Source: CAZPWQ01 sp964590495 (GTDB lineage: Bacteria > Bacteroidota > Rhodothermia > Balneolales > Balneolaceae). Taken from it: a stretch of DNA of 39,128 nt. Under the pieces are notes generated by a model. The model made no database searches. It was given only the letters and a program-made list of their open reading frames with translations, and was not told where the DNA came from. Each line of letters starts with the position of its first letter. Positions within the stretch are counted from its first letter, which is position 1. The stretch lies in assembly GCA_964590495.1 (NCBI GenBank), contig CAZPWQ010000018.1:1-39128 (forward strand). Reading direction: 5' to 3'. The position numbers and the translations under genes are program-made. Below are positions 25,410 through 34,602 of the stretch, in pieces.

Positions 25410-26519
25410 TCAGGATTTTAACTTTAAAAAAAGTCCCGTTTCGATTGTTAAACCAGGTCCGAAAGCCATTCCCAATATTTTTTCTCCGGGTGGATATATC
25501 TCCTTGTCCAGTAAATTTTTAAGTACAAAAAGGATGGTGGCGCTACTCATATTCCCAAATTCCGCCAATACAGCGCGCGATGCAGCAATCTGTTCATCAT
25601 CCAAATCCATGCTTTTCTGAATTTTATCGAGTATTGCACGTCCCCCCGGATGTATAGCCCATCGATCTATACTCGTTGTATCAAGATTATATTCCTCAAG
25701 CAGCGGTTTAACGGCAGATGCCATATTTGTTTCGATAATATCAGGGACATACGTGGAAAGGATCATGTCGAAGCCGGTATCCCCGATGGTCCAGGCCATA
25801 TCTTTTTCGCTGTTACCGGCAACGGAAGTTGAACATTGCTCGAGTTTAAAATAACTGGTTGAAGCAGAAGGTATCCGGCTGCTGATCAGTAATCCTGCTC
25901 CGCCATCCGCAAAAACCGAAGCTGAAATAAGGTTGTCGGTGACTTCCGAATTTTGCAGGTGCAAACTGCAAAGTTCAAGGCAAACGATAAGGACAACAGC
26001 ATCGGGTTGTGATTCACAAAACGACCGGGCCATCTTTATTGCCGGAAAAGCCGCAAAACATCCCATAAAACCCAGGTGGTATCGTTGTGTACCGGCAGGA
26101 AGCCCTAACTGCTTAATAATTTCAAATGCAGGTTCCGGTGCAAAAAAACCGGTACAGGAGACGGTGATCACGTGGGTAATATCTTCTTTGCAGATATCTG
26201 CACTCTCAGCCAATGTTTTTTCAGCGGTCTGGGTAAAAAGGATTTTACCATATTTTGTGTAGAGAGCATTGCGTTTTCCGGTCGTCGGTTCTGAAAATGT
26301 ACCGTCTTTCTGAAAGAAAAAACGGGGATCGCCATTAGCCCTGAAATCTTTAATGACCGTATGGCGTTTGTCAATACCTGAATTACTATAGATCTTATGA
26401 ATTATACGACGACTGGTAGAACGATTGCTGATATATTCCTTCATCTTGTCCCGTAAAAAGTTCTGACGGTAATAATGCTCAGGAACAAGTGTTGATATAT
26501 TGTGGATATATGCGGACAT
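25410..26519 (-). CDS. Type III polyketide synthase (chalcone/stilbene synthase family)
   Basis: A 369-residue homodimeric ketosynthase starting at the ATG at 26519 (MSAYIHNISTLVPE). The in-frame extension to 26663 runs into the upstream repeat and is rejected. The catalytic triad is visible: Cys122 (VTVSCTGFFAPEP), His290 (WAIHPGGRAILDKI) and Asn323 (FGNMSSATILFVL), with the C-terminal loop GMAFGPGLTIETGLF. Such enzymes extend an acyl starter with malonyl-CoA to alkylpyrones, alkylresorcinols or related phenols. It leads a PKS-methyltransferase-flavoprotein operon whose logic matches the Streptomyces griseus srsABC phenolic-lipid operon. Starter and cyclisation mode cannot be read from sequence. 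Confidence 0.93.
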   Translation of the reverse strand: MSAYIHNISTLVPEHYYRQNFLRDKMKEYISNRSTSRRIIHKIYSNSGIDKRHTVIKDFRANGDPRFFFQKDGTFSEPTTGKRNALYTKYGKILFTQTAEKTLAESADICKEDITHVITVSCTGFFAPEPAFEIIKQLGLPAGTQRYHLGFMGCFAAFPAIKMARSFCESQPDAVVLIVCLELCSLHLQNSEVTDNLISASVFADGGAGLLISSRIPSASTSYFKLEQCSTSVAGNSEKDMAWTIGDTGFDMILSTYVPDIIETNMASAVKPLLEEYNLDTTSIDRWAIHPGGRAILDKIQKSMDLDDEQIAASRAVLAEFGNMSSATILFVLKNLLDKEIYPPGEKILGMAFGPGLTIETGLFLKLKS

Positions 26520-26628
26520 AAAAAGCCATTGAACTTGGTATTTATTGGATATACCTAAAATTGACGGGAATAATTCCGAATTCACAACTGAGAGGGGCCA
26601 ATAATTAAAAGAGAAAACTCTAAAAACT

Positions 26629-26877
26629 GTTTCACAAAGTTTTTCTTGACAATTCTTCAGCATTCAGCATTCAGCATTCAGCATTTAACATTTAACATTT
26701 ATACTGCCCTTCCATTCACCCGGCTTAGCCGAAGGCATTTCCTGGGAATAGACCCAGAACCCGGATAAAGATTTTTCCTCGTCTAGCTTCTTGCTTCTCG
26801 CTTTTCACTTCTTGCAGGTTTTCTTTTGGGGCCTTAGTGTATCCTTTGAGCAACTTTGTGAAATAGTCATACTCAGC
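26629..26877. repeat. Composite intergenic repeat with heptamer array and a 23-nt insertion
   Basis: The gap 26520-26891 has no gene. This repeat aligns with 20640-20832 but differs by unit gains. The first heptamer array is longer here (CAGCATT repeated four times, then AACATTT twice; 50 versus 28 bp between shared flanks). The second run (GCTTCT, TGCTTCT, CGCTTTT, CACTTCT) is exactly 7 bp longer. A 23-nt element replaces one C at 26727-26749. It ends in GAGCAACTTTGTGAAATAG, shared with the copy downstream of acnA and the one at 9073. Confidence 0.8.
26727..26749 (+). repeat. 23-nt small insertion element (footprint by paralogue comparison)
   Basis: It begins AGCCGAAGGCA and ends CCTGGGAAT. 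The paralogous repeat at 20710-20717 reads CGGCTTCAGACCC with a single base in its place, so this segment was gained here or lost there. It shares GCCGAAGGCA and TGGGAAT with the 23-nt insert in the tRNA-Thr pseudogene at 38607-38629. It sits in the loop of the repeat's hairpin. Confidence 0.75.
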
Positions 26878-26891
26878 CACGAAAATGCAGA

Positions 26892-28256
26892 TTACCTCGT
26901 GTTGGTGCCCGAGGAACGGGTCAATTTATAGAAGCGGGCGTTATGCAGAATTGCGGCCACCGTCAACCCGGCAATGAGTCCCATCCAAAGTCCCTGTGGT
27001 CCTATTTCCTGTGTAATGCCCAAATAATATCCCAGCGGTAACCCTACAATCCAATAAGCTACAAAATTTACATACATGGGTTTTTTGGTATCCTTGAGTC
27101 CGCGAAGAGCACCATAACTGCTTACCTGCAGACCGTCTGATATCTGGAAGATCGCGGCCATATACAACAGGCCGATAGCCACTTCCTGGACCGCATTATC
27201 CTGTGTGTATATACCTGTGATCAGATCGGGGATGGTAAACATAATGACAGCAGTGAAACACATGAAAATAGTGGCCAGTGCAATGCCAATAAATCCCCTC
27301 CGCCGTGCTTCGGGAATTGAGCCTTTGCCTACGGCATTACCGACGCGGGCAGTAATAGCTGTTGCCAGACCGAAAGGCACCATGAAGGTCATAGCGGCAA
27401 AATTGATGGCCACCTGGTGTCCGGCTACAGCTATAGCGCTGAGTGAGCCCATGATAAGGCTTACAACGGCAAACATAGTTACTTCCATCGTCGAGCTCAG
27501 GCCGATCGGTATTCCAATCCAGAGAATTTCCTTAAAATATTTCCATTCCGGCCACCGGAAAGATGAAAATATCTCAAAGCGCCGGTACGGTTTATGCTTT
27601 ACTGTGAAAATGAGCATACCCGCAAACATTACCAGTGATACGATAGAGGAAGAATAACCGCAGCCTATAGCTCCCAGCTGGGGAAACCCCAGGGCACCAT
27701 ACATTAAAATGTAGTTTCCCGGTATGTTAATGAGAAGTCCGAGCAGGGCGAAGTACATTGCCGGCCGGGTTACTGAGAGACCTTCATTAAAAAATCGAAG
27801 GGCCATATAGGCGCAGATAGGCAAAATACCCCATGAAATAGCTTCAAGGTAGCCTTGTGCTATTGGAATGATACCGGGGGCAACATCCATAAGACGCATC
27901 ACAAAATCCAGATTCCGGATGATGAAAAAGACAGGAATTGCCAACAGCTGGCTCAGCCATAGTCCCTGTCTTGCGTTGGTACCGATTTCCCCGAAGTTGC
28001 GTGCGCCGATCAGCTGGGCCACAATAGGAGTTATCGCCATCATTATACCGGCAGCGAGCATTACAAAGGGAAAAAAAATTGCTCCGCCAATGGCAACTGC
28101 TGCAAGATCTTCGGCCGAAAGATTTCCCGCCATTACGGTGTCCACAAAGTTCATCGACATCTGTAACAGCTGCGCTGCAATCACAGGCAAGCCGATTTTC
28201 AGTGTAAGGCCGGCTTCTTTCTTAATTTTTGTTGAGGTTGAAGATATTTTAAACAA
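26892..28256 (-). CDS. MATE-family multidrug/metabolite exporter (NorM-like)
   Basis: 454 residues with about 12 hydrophobic membrane segments, the MATE fold of two six-helix bundles. The N-terminal bundle starts GLPVIAAQLLQMSMNFVDTVMAG, the hallmark MATE opening, followed by LSAEDLAAVAIGGAIFFP and GIMMAITPIVAQLIGARN. The second bundle carries IWIGIPIGLSSTMEVTMFAV and PFGLATAITARVGNAVGKG. It uses a Na+ or H+ gradient to export cationic compounds. It is separated from the PKS operon by a 372-bp repeat region, so a link to export of that product is only possible. The C-terminus is basic and short. Confidence 0.93.
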   Translation of the reverse strand: MFKISSTSTKIKKEAGLTLKIGLPVIAAQLLQMSMNFVDTVMAGNLSAEDLAAVAIGGAIFFPFVMLAAGIMMAITPIVAQLIGARNFGEIGTNARQGLWLSQLLAIPVFFIIRNLDFVMRLMDVAPGIIPIAQGYLEAISWGILPICAYMALRFFNEGLSVTRPAMYFALLGLLINIPGNYILMYGALGFPQLGAIGCGYSSSIVSLVMFAGMLIFTVKHKPYRRFEIFSSFRWPEWKYFKEILWIGIPIGLSSTMEVTMFAVVSLIMGSLSAIAVAGHQVAINFAAMTFMVPFGLATAITARVGNAVGKGSIPEARRRGFIGIALATIFMCFTAVIMFTIPDLITGIYTQDNAVQEVAIGLLYMAAIFQISDGLQVSSYGALRGLKDTKKPMYVNFVAYWIVGLPLGYYLGITQEIGPQGLWMGLIAGLTVAAILHNARFYKLTRSSGTNTR

Positions 28257-28367
28257 ACCTTTTGCGGTTTTTAATCGGATTCAGCGAAATCACCCAAAAT
28301 AGGGAAATGTCATACCATTGTCAGAGAAAATGTACATGGTTGGAAACCGGGCGAAAATGAGAGAGGT

Positions 28368-31300
28368 TTACGTATTGTTAAGGGGCAGTTTTATGATAAA
28401 TGTTGTCCCTTCACCTTCAACCGAGGCGAATGAGATACTGCCGTGATGTGCTTCAACAACTTTTTTACAAATAGCCAAACCAAGTCCCGTGCCGCTTGAT
28501 TTGGTGGAAAAGCTTGGTACAAAAATATTGGGTTTATCTTCTTCCCTGATGCCACTGCCGGTATCTTCAATTTCTATAAAAGCATGCTGTTGTTTTTGAA
28601 ATAGCCGGAGAACAATTTTACCTTCCTCAGGTATTGCCTCATAGGCATTTTTCACCATATTAATAATGACTCTTTTAAGCTCATCTTCAGCTCCCTGAAC
28701 TGTTATCTCATTCCTGGGCAGATTATTAATTATTTTAACATCTTCATCATGCTGATATAAATCGCTTACTGATTTGAGTAACCTATTCAGATTTACCGTG
28801 CTGAATTCTTCTTCGACAGGCTGGGCAAATTTTGAAAAATCGGAGGCAATACTATTAAGGGATTGTATCTGTTCAATGATGTTGCTGATAATTTCCTTGA
28901 TTCTGGCTTTCAGTTCTTCCGGGTTATAGTCGGTTGAGGCCAGCTGACGCTCGAGATGCTGAACATTAAGTTTCATCGGAGTGAGGGGATTTTTAATTTC
29001 ATGAGCAACCTGTTGTGCCATCTCTTTCCAGGCCGCCTCGCGTTCCGCTTTTGCCAGTTCCGTCTGCAACTGTTTCAGTCGGAATACCATCTGGTTGTAA
29101 GCTCTTGCCAGATTGCCGATTTCATCATCGCTTTTCACAGGTATCGTAGTGTTGAGATTACCTTCCGAAATCTTGTTCAATCCTCTTTGGATAAATGCCA
29201 GTGGCCGTGCCAGTTGATTGGAAATTAATGTAGAAGCTAAAATAAACAGTCCAAATACAAAGAGATAAATTAGGATCAGATAACTGGTGGTATCGAGAAG
29301 CTGCTGTTCGTATTTGGGTGAGTTTAAAAAGGTTGGAATTGCAATGGTCGCGACGGGCTCATTTTCTGGGTTCAGAATAGAACGGAATCCAATGAGCAAC
29401 TGTTGCCCTGCCAAATTGACTGCTGAAGTTGTTTCCCTTTTATGTTCATTAAATAATTCAGAATAAACTGTAAAGGGTATGGCAGATGGCAGAAGGTATT
29501 GCTGATAAATCTGCGGGGTGGTGGATTCAGTCATCCATATATCTTCATAGTAGGTGGCGTCGACATTAAGTTGTGTAGTAATCAAATCCAGGGCAAAGTC
29601 GGTGTTCGATCCCGACCCGGTGTCTGTGCCCCGACTATTTTCTGCGGAATTGGTTAATCGTTCGAGCTTATCAAATAGCTCCTGCCGTACAATATCTGTA
29701 TTTTGCTGTTTGATAGCATAATGACTTGCAATGATAAGGAGACCCAGAAAAATAAGGATCGCGAGCAGGAAACTGTCCAGTATTCGATCCTTAAACTTAT
29801 TATTTCTGCCCATTAAATAAAAATCTTTCCATTTGATAAGTTTCACCATCAGGATCAAAAAGCAACCGGCCAGCAACAGGGTAAAACCAAAACGGAAATA
29901 CGAGAAGAGAATAATACGCGGATCAGCTATCGTAGTACTGGTTTTAATAATATTATTATCGGCTTTTTCCCATAAAAGTGTTCGGTAAATATAATTCGCT
30001 TCTATTTCCGTTATATAGGTTAAAGTATCATTTTCCAGAGCATTTGACAGATGAGGTTGCAGTTGCTGATATTTAGGGAAATGATTTTCAAAGCCGTGAA
30101 GTGCTGTTCTTAGCGCCTGACCATCCTGGAATTCCTGCATCAAATAAGAGTTAGTCCAGTTTTCATTCAGCGATGCCATTACAGCCCGTATAGGTTTGTC
30201 AAATTTAGGCCTCTCCTGGTATACCGAACAGAGTATCCATGCAACGGGATTCTCACCTGTCGGACCAAAGATTGGAATCCATCCGCGGTAAAAAATACGG
30301 TAATCTTCTTGATTGATCAGTTGTGGAAGTTGAACTATTGGTCTTACAGAAGAGCGATTAATTTGCTCCATTTCGGTAGCAACAGAAAGGCGTGAGACGT
30401 CGTGTACATTAACCCAGTTGGGAGAATTAAGATCCGTAGAATAGTCGGCAACTAAATCGCCGTTGGGTTTTATAAGCTGAAGGTCAAAAGAATATGTCTG
30501 CCAATGTGGTTCGAGCAAACCTCGAAAGGACTGGGTAAACCGGGATTGTATGGCAGATTGGGAATCCTGCAGGGCAACCTGGGATATCCCCCGGAATTCC
30601 TGTTCCAGTGAATTCAATATTTTTTCTGTTAAATCTTCTGCAAGAGAGTCTTCTACTTTAGAATATTCGTTTGCTTTATCCCACAGTTGCGCCTCCATAT
30701 TTGCCAGGTAGGTCTGGTATAGAACGGGTAATCCAAAAAGTGCTAAAATAAAGCTCGTTACCACAATTCGGCGCAAATATGAGGTAGCGTCTATGATATC
30801 ACCATAAGTTTCATATATCAGCGATAATCCAAAGATTACCGCAAATATTCCTATGGATAAATAAAATATCCAGTTAAGTACCATCCAATCCGGGACAAAC
30901 AGTTGGGCGATAAACAGAGTAAGTAAAAAAGCTGTAAAAAGAATAGCAGCTGATAGTTGGCGCTGATGACGGGCATATTTAAACAGGAAGCGATTCAGGG
31001 CGGTCAATAAAACGACAAGTGCCAGCAAAAAAGTACCCAGGCTGAGATAAAAGATAAAGGTATTCCACGAGGGAAATATTTGTAAATCCAAAAAAGCTAT
31101 CTGACTTTCCACCGCTCCTTGATAACTTTCTGAAATCACGAAAAGAAGTAAGAGCGTATTTAAAAGGCCTATTAATACGGTAATACCAATAGTACTGAAA
31201 TATGATGTTGAACCCAGTTCTTTGATTCGATTAACCAATTTACGGGCAAAAGTTACCGCTATCATTAGTGCAAAGAGGCTGTTCAGCGCAAAGTTACTCA

Positions 31301-32258
31301 AGGTTTTAGCAGTACTTATTAAATCTGGTCCGGCATTTTCCGGGAGCAGGCTCACAGCCCAGGTATGGTGAAAGTCGGTTATAATAAAAATACCCCAACC
31401 AATTCCGATAGGAATAATCTGCAGCAAGAGGCTCTGCCATTGGCCATAATAGTCAGCCACCGCAAACAATAGTGCTGCAAGAAATATAAAACTTACCAGA
31501 GCAAAAATAGAACGCCAGAACCGGGTATCCGACTCCCATTCCTCATATGTCTGATCAAAAGTGTCGGCTGTAGCATAGACCATACCAACCGAATCACCGG
31601 CAAGGGTTTCAAGTGTTCTTTGCTGCAGAAAATTTGAGGGGACAGAACTATATATACTAAACTGTACCGGGTATTGTGATGATGTTTGAGAAGATACAAA
31701 CATATTATACTCGGCCTCTTTGCCTATGGGAAGGGGATTACTCTGCTCTATTCTATAGGATGTAAATAATTTGTAAGATGTTGAACTTGAACTGTCTTGT
31801 ACGCTGAAAGGAAAAGTACATTCCAGCAGAAGAACGTTGTTTCGGCGTTGTATTTGTATGGACGGATCGGTTTGTTCATTGTCTCCCGACGAAGAGATGT
31901 GAGTTTGTCGGGCAAATCTATTCCAGACGATTGGTTCACCATCCTCCAGCAGGGTGACGCTCCAAAAATCCGGAAACCTTTCTATCATACTGTAAAGCCT
32001 GCTGAAAGATTGCTCCCGCATTAGCAAAAGCTCCAGGTTTATTGCCAGTGTTTCTGTCCGATTCAGCAGATTTTGCTGCCTTTCAGTGAAAAGTCTAACA
32101 GCAGAATCAAGGCTCTGTTCTACAGTGGCTTGCCTGTTAGAGGTAGATGGTTTTACTCCATATCGCCATCCTTCCAGCAATAACAGCAGGAATAACAGCA
32201 AAAATGCTGTTCGACCCAGATAATGATAAAGACGATTTGGTTTTAGTGAAAAATTCAT
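28368..32258 (-). CDS. Very large NtrY-like membrane sensor histidine kinase
   Basis: About 1296 residues from the ATG at 32258; a TTG at 32306 overlapping the upstream stop would add 16. The N-terminus has one TM segment (LGRTAFLLLFLLLLLEG) and a roughly 220-residue sensor loop. A block of about 7 TM helices and a second extracytoplasmic loop follow, then more TM helices and a third loop. The last TM is followed by HAMP (LARPLAFIQRGLNKISEGNL, SDDEIGNLARAYNQMV). The dimerisation box is VAHEIKNPLTPMKLNVQHLE. The ATPase has NMVKNAYEAIPEEG, DTGSGIREEDKPNIF and GTGLGLAICKKVVEAHHG. All catalytic motifs are intact. It is last in a six-gene operon and no response regulator is adjacent. Confidence 0.9.
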   Translation of the reverse strand: MNFSLKPNRLYHYLGRTAFLLLFLLLLLEGWRYGVKPSTSNRQATVEQSLDSAVRLFTERQQNLLNRTETLAINLELLLMREQSFSRLYSMIERFPDFWSVTLLEDGEPIVWNRFARQTHISSSGDNEQTDPSIQIQRRNNVLLLECTFPFSVQDSSSSTSYKLFTSYRIEQSNPLPIGKEAEYNMFVSSQTSSQYPVQFSIYSSVPSNFLQQRTLETLAGDSVGMVYATADTFDQTYEEWESDTRFWRSIFALVSFIFLAALLFAVADYYGQWQSLLLQIIPIGIGWGIFIITDFHHTWAVSLLPENAGPDLISTAKTLSNFALNSLFALMIAVTFARKLVNRIKELGSTSYFSTIGITVLIGLLNTLLLLFVISESYQGAVESQIAFLDLQIFPSWNTFIFYLSLGTFLLALVVLLTALNRFLFKYARHQRQLSAAILFTAFLLTLFIAQLFVPDWMVLNWIFYLSIGIFAVIFGLSLIYETYGDIIDATSYLRRIVVTSFILALFGLPVLYQTYLANMEAQLWDKANEYSKVEDSLAEDLTEKILNSLEQEFRGISQVALQDSQSAIQSRFTQSFRGLLEPHWQTYSFDLQLIKPNGDLVADYSTDLNSPNWVNVHDVSRLSVATEMEQINRSSVRPIVQLPQLINQEDYRIFYRGWIPIFGPTGENPVAWILCSVYQERPKFDKPIRAVMASLNENWTNSYLMQEFQDGQALRTALHGFENHFPKYQQLQPHLSNALENDTLTYITEIEANYIYRTLLWEKADNNIIKTSTTIADPRIILFSYFRFGFTLLLAGCFLILMVKLIKWKDFYLMGRNNKFKDRILDSFLLAILIFLGLLIIASHYAIKQQNTDIVRQELFDKLERLTNSAENSRGTDTGSGSNTDFALDLITTQLNVDATYYEDIWMTESTTPQIYQQYLLPSAIPFTVYSELFNEHKRETTSAVNLAGQQLLIGFRSILNPENEPVATIAIPTFLNSPKYEQQLLDTTSYLILIYLFVFGLFILASTLISNQLARPLAFIQRGLNKISEGNLNTTIPVKSDDEIGNLARAYNQMVFRLKQLQTELAKAEREAAWKEMAQQVAHEIKNPLTPMKLNVQHLERQLASTDYNPEELKARIKEIISNIIEQIQSLNSIASDFSKFAQPVEEEFSTVNLNRLLKSVSDLYQHDEDVKIINNLPRNEITVQGAEDELKRVIINMVKNAYEAIPEEGKIVLRLFQKQQHAFIEIEDTGSGIREEDKPNIFVPSFSTKSSGTGLGLAICKKVVEAHHGSISFASVEGEGTTFIIKLPLNNT

Positions 32259-32302
32259 AGATGAGGCACGGTTATCCACTTGGGGAATAATATGAACCCA
32301 TT

Positions 32303-33277
32303 TCAAAGCTGAATCAAGTTCGGTATGGCCGATTCGGGCCGATGTTCAAGTACTCCGATAATAGCATCGGCGGCTAACATGCCAATTGCTTTTCGCGTGT
32401 TATGGGTGGCACTGGCAATGTGAGGAGTCAATATGCAGTTAGGGGCGTCTTTTAAATCAGGATGAACCACGGGTTCCTCCTCAAAGACATCAAGCCCTGC
32501 GCCTCCAATGGTATTATTGAGAAGGGCATTAGCTAATGCTTCTTCGTCAACAACGGGGCCGCGAGCAGTATTAAGTATAATAGCATCCGATTTCATCCGG
32601 GACAGAATTTTCGCATCAATCATCTTTTTTGTGTCTTCTGTCAACGGACAATGTACCGAAAGCACATCCGATTTTTTGGCAAGTTCTACTACAGATCCTA
32701 TAAAGGAAGCACCGAGTTTATTTTCGATATCAGGTGAAACACGGCTTCGGTTGTGATAAATAATATTCATACCAAAAGCCTCGGCACGTTTCGCTACAGC
32801 GGTACCGATCCGTCCCATTCCTACAATACCCAATGTGCTGCCCTTTAATTCCAGTCCCAGAAACCCCAGGGGCTCCCATCCGTTAAACTTGCCATCGAGT
32901 AAATATTCCTGGGCATCAAAAAGTCGTCGCCCCACAGCCAAAAGAAGTGCAAGAGTAAAGTCGGCACAGGAATCTGTTAATACATCCGGAGTGTTGGCTA
33001 CATAAATACCCGCCTCATGAGCAGCTTCCAGATTAATATTATTATAGCCGACGGCATGGTTGGCAATAATTTTCAACTTTTCTGCTGCATCTATAACCCG
33101 TTGGGTAATCGGATTGGAGAGCATCGGCAGCAATGCATCATATTCGGGTATCGCATCGACCAATGCTTCTTCTTTATTAAATGTTCCCCGCTCACCAACG
33201 TCAACCTCATAGTGCTCTTTCAGCTTTTCGACAACTGCCGGAATAACAGGTTCTGTAATTAATATGCGTTTAACCAT
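32303..33277 (-). CDS. D-2-hydroxyacid dehydrogenase (glyoxylate/hydroxypyruvate reductase type)
   Basis: 324 residues with the D-isomer 2-hydroxyacid dehydrogenase layout. The NAD(P) fold is LGIVGMGRIGTAVAKRAEAF followed by YHNRSR; a basic residue after the second strand suggests NADPH may be used. Catalytic residues are Arg in LNTARGPVVDEEALANAL, Glu in DVFEEEP and His in LTPHIASATHNTRKA. The substrate may be glyoxylate, hydroxypyruvate or another 2-ketoacid and cannot be decided here. It starts 4 bp after the lipoprotein gene, and its stop overlaps a potential TTG start of the kinase, indicating one transcript. Confidence 0.9.
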   Translation of the reverse strand: MVKRILITEPVIPAVVEKLKEHYEVDVGERGTFNKEEALVDAIPEYDALLPMLSNPITQRVIDAAEKLKIIANHAVGYNNINLEAAHEAGIYVANTPDVLTDSCADFTLALLLAVGRRLFDAQEYLLDGKFNGWEPLGFLGLELKGSTLGIVGMGRIGTAVAKRAEAFGMNIIYHNRSRVSPDIENKLGASFIGSVVELAKKSDVLSVHCPLTEDTKKMIDAKILSRMKSDAIILNTARGPVVDEEALANALLNNTIGGAGLDVFEEEPVVHPDLKDAPNCILTPHIASATHNTRKAIGMLAADAIIGVLEHRPESAIPNLIQL

Positions 33278-33281
33278 TTAT

Positions 33282-33704
33282 TCAGAAATTAAATGTAGTA
33301 CCATTAACAATGACTGTGCTAAAATCTGAAAGTTCCCTATCGCCAAGCTTATCATACATAAAAGTAAATTTTGTTAAGGCCTGTGAACACATCAGGTCTG
33401 GATTACGCCAGGCCGAAAGGGAAATATTTAGTGTATCCTGATTAGTAGAATGCTCAGCAGATTCCAAACTGGTGCAGCCATCAGGAAAGTTACCATGGAT
33501 CGCCAAGACGGGATGGTCCTCAACGTTTATGACAGAAATTGAGTCAATATAAACCTGGGAATCTTCCGTCGTTGACTGATCCTCCGGTGGATTAAGTGCA
33601 ACCAAATCTTCATAAAGTTCTCCAGGATCTTCGTTTGGGGATGGGGTACAGCCGAAAGTCATTAAAATCAAGAGAGCAGATAAACCGGATAGAAATCCTT
33701 TCAC
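33282..33704 (-). CDS. Small lipoprotein of unknown function
   Basis: 140 residues. The N-terminus MKGFLSGLSALLILMTFGC carries a lipobox with the acylated Cys19. The next residues are Pro/Asp/Glu-rich (TPSPNEDPGELYEDL), a probable linker. The mature domain is about 90 residues and predicted all-beta. It has two further cysteines, in FPDGCTSLESAEH and NPDLMCSQALTKF, that could form a disulfide. The layout 'strand, PDGC, strand, C, strand' is one I associate with small uncharacterised secreted proteins, but I cannot name a family. It lies between rsfS (11 bp upstream) and the dehydrogenase (4 bp downstream). Confidence 0.8.
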   Translation of the reverse strand: MKGFLSGLSALLILMTFGCTPSPNEDPGELYEDLVALNPPEDQSTTEDSQVYIDSISVINVEDHPVLAIHGNFPDGCTSLESAEHSTNQDTLNISLSAWRNPDLMCSQALTKFTFMYDKLGDRELSDFSTVIVNGTTFNF

Positions 33705-33715
33705 AGGTTTTGTAT

Positions 33716-34129
33716 TTAAGCCTTATCTTCTATTTTAGTGATTATAGCATCATTCCACATTCGTTCAAGAGCGTAATATTCGCGCAATTCCTTTTTGAAA
33801 ATATGCACCACTACATTAACGTAGTCAAGAATTACCCAGCGTCGTGCATCACGCCCCTCTTCTTTCCATGGCTTTTCATCCAGTTGGTCTCCGGTTTCTT
33901 TACTCACGTTATCAGCAATTGCTTTGATTTGGACGTCAGTAGTTGCGTGACAGACAATAAAATTATCAGCTAGAGTCGTAAGTTTATGAACATCCAGTAC
34001 CGTAACGTCTTCAGCCTTTTTATCAAGTAACGCTTGGACAATAACACTGATCAGTTTATCAGAGTCTGCGGTTTTCGTCTCACTTAAGCTTTTGAATTGA
34101 TGATCTTGCTGCGGAGAATTAGCGGGCAT
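33716..34129 (-). CDS. rsfS: Ribosomal silencing factor RsfS
   Basis: RsfS binds L14 on the 50S subunit and blocks subunit joining under starvation. The 137-residue product has a polar N-terminal extension of about 25 residues. The conserved domain follows: LLDKKAEDVTVLDVHKLTTL, ADNFIVCHATTDVQIKAIAD, EGRDARRWVILDYVNVVVHI and YYALERMWNDA. The family pattern (D-V-x-x-L-x-x-x-A-D-x-F-[IV]-[IV]-x-x-A-x-[TS] and the W-x-[LI]-x-D-[YF] block) is complete. It lies 6 bp after the LytR_C gene and 11 bp before the lipoprotein gene. Confidence 0.95.
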   Translation of the reverse strand: MPANSPQQDHQFKSLSETKTADSDKLISVIVQALLDKKAEDVTVLDVHKLTTLADNFIVCHATTDVQIKAIADNVSKETGDQLDEKPWKEEGRDARRWVILDYVNVVVHIFKKELREYYALERMWNDAIITKIEDKA

Positions 34130-34135
34130 ATATGC

Positions 34136-34588
34136 TTAGTTAAGTTTGAGAGATTTATAATCAGAACCGATAATAACGGTTGCATCGAGGTAAAAATCGT
34201 CAGAAGCTTCGATAAAAACATGTTTTTGGTCCACTCCCAGAGCATTGGCAATACGTTCAGCATTTTGTGAATTAAAACTTCGGGCAATGACAACAGTATT
34301 TTGCATATCAAAATTATCAAAATTTCCTGTTTCAACTACATCAAACCCATTACTACGTAATACAGAGGTGAAATCATTCGCAAGACCAGGAACACCACAG
34401 CCATTTAAAACTTCCAGCTGAATAATTTGGCCGATAAGCTCCGGGTTGTCTCTTGAACGTTGATTTTCGATTCGGGGATAAATGACCCTGGCAAACAGAC
34501 CAATGAGAAGTAGAAATAACAACAGCCCCAAAAATCCAATGACTGCATTTAAAATGAATGTATTGGACTCATTGCTTTTTTTCGCCAT
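34136..34588 (-). CDS. LytR C-terminal-domain membrane protein
   Basis: 150 residues: one N-terminal transmembrane helix (FILNAVIGFLGLLLFLLLIG), then a periplasmic region with the LytR_C domain. Its hallmark is IQLEVLNGCGVPGLANDFTSVL, followed by GFDVVETGNFDNFDMQNTVVIARS and the terminal DATVIIGSDYKSLKLN. The domain occurs at the C-terminus of LytR-CpsA-Psr proteins and alone in many Gram-negatives; its function is not established. Proximity to rsfS (6 bp) is a common arrangement in Bacteroidota relatives. It begins 14 bp after the exported protein gene. Confidence 0.88.
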   Translation of the reverse strand: MAKKSNESNTFILNAVIGFLGLLLFLLLIGLFARVIYPRIENQRSRDNPELIGQIIQLEVLNGCGVPGLANDFTSVLRSNGFDVVETGNFDNFDMQNTVVIARSFNSQNAERIANALGVDQKHVFIEASDDFYLDATVIIGSDYKSLKLN

Positions 34589-34602
34589 TAACTCCTATAA
34601 AT

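Noticed and set aside
26655..26700. Heptamer array upstream of the PKS as a CRISPR
   Set aside because: Units are 7 bp with no spacers; a simple tandem array.
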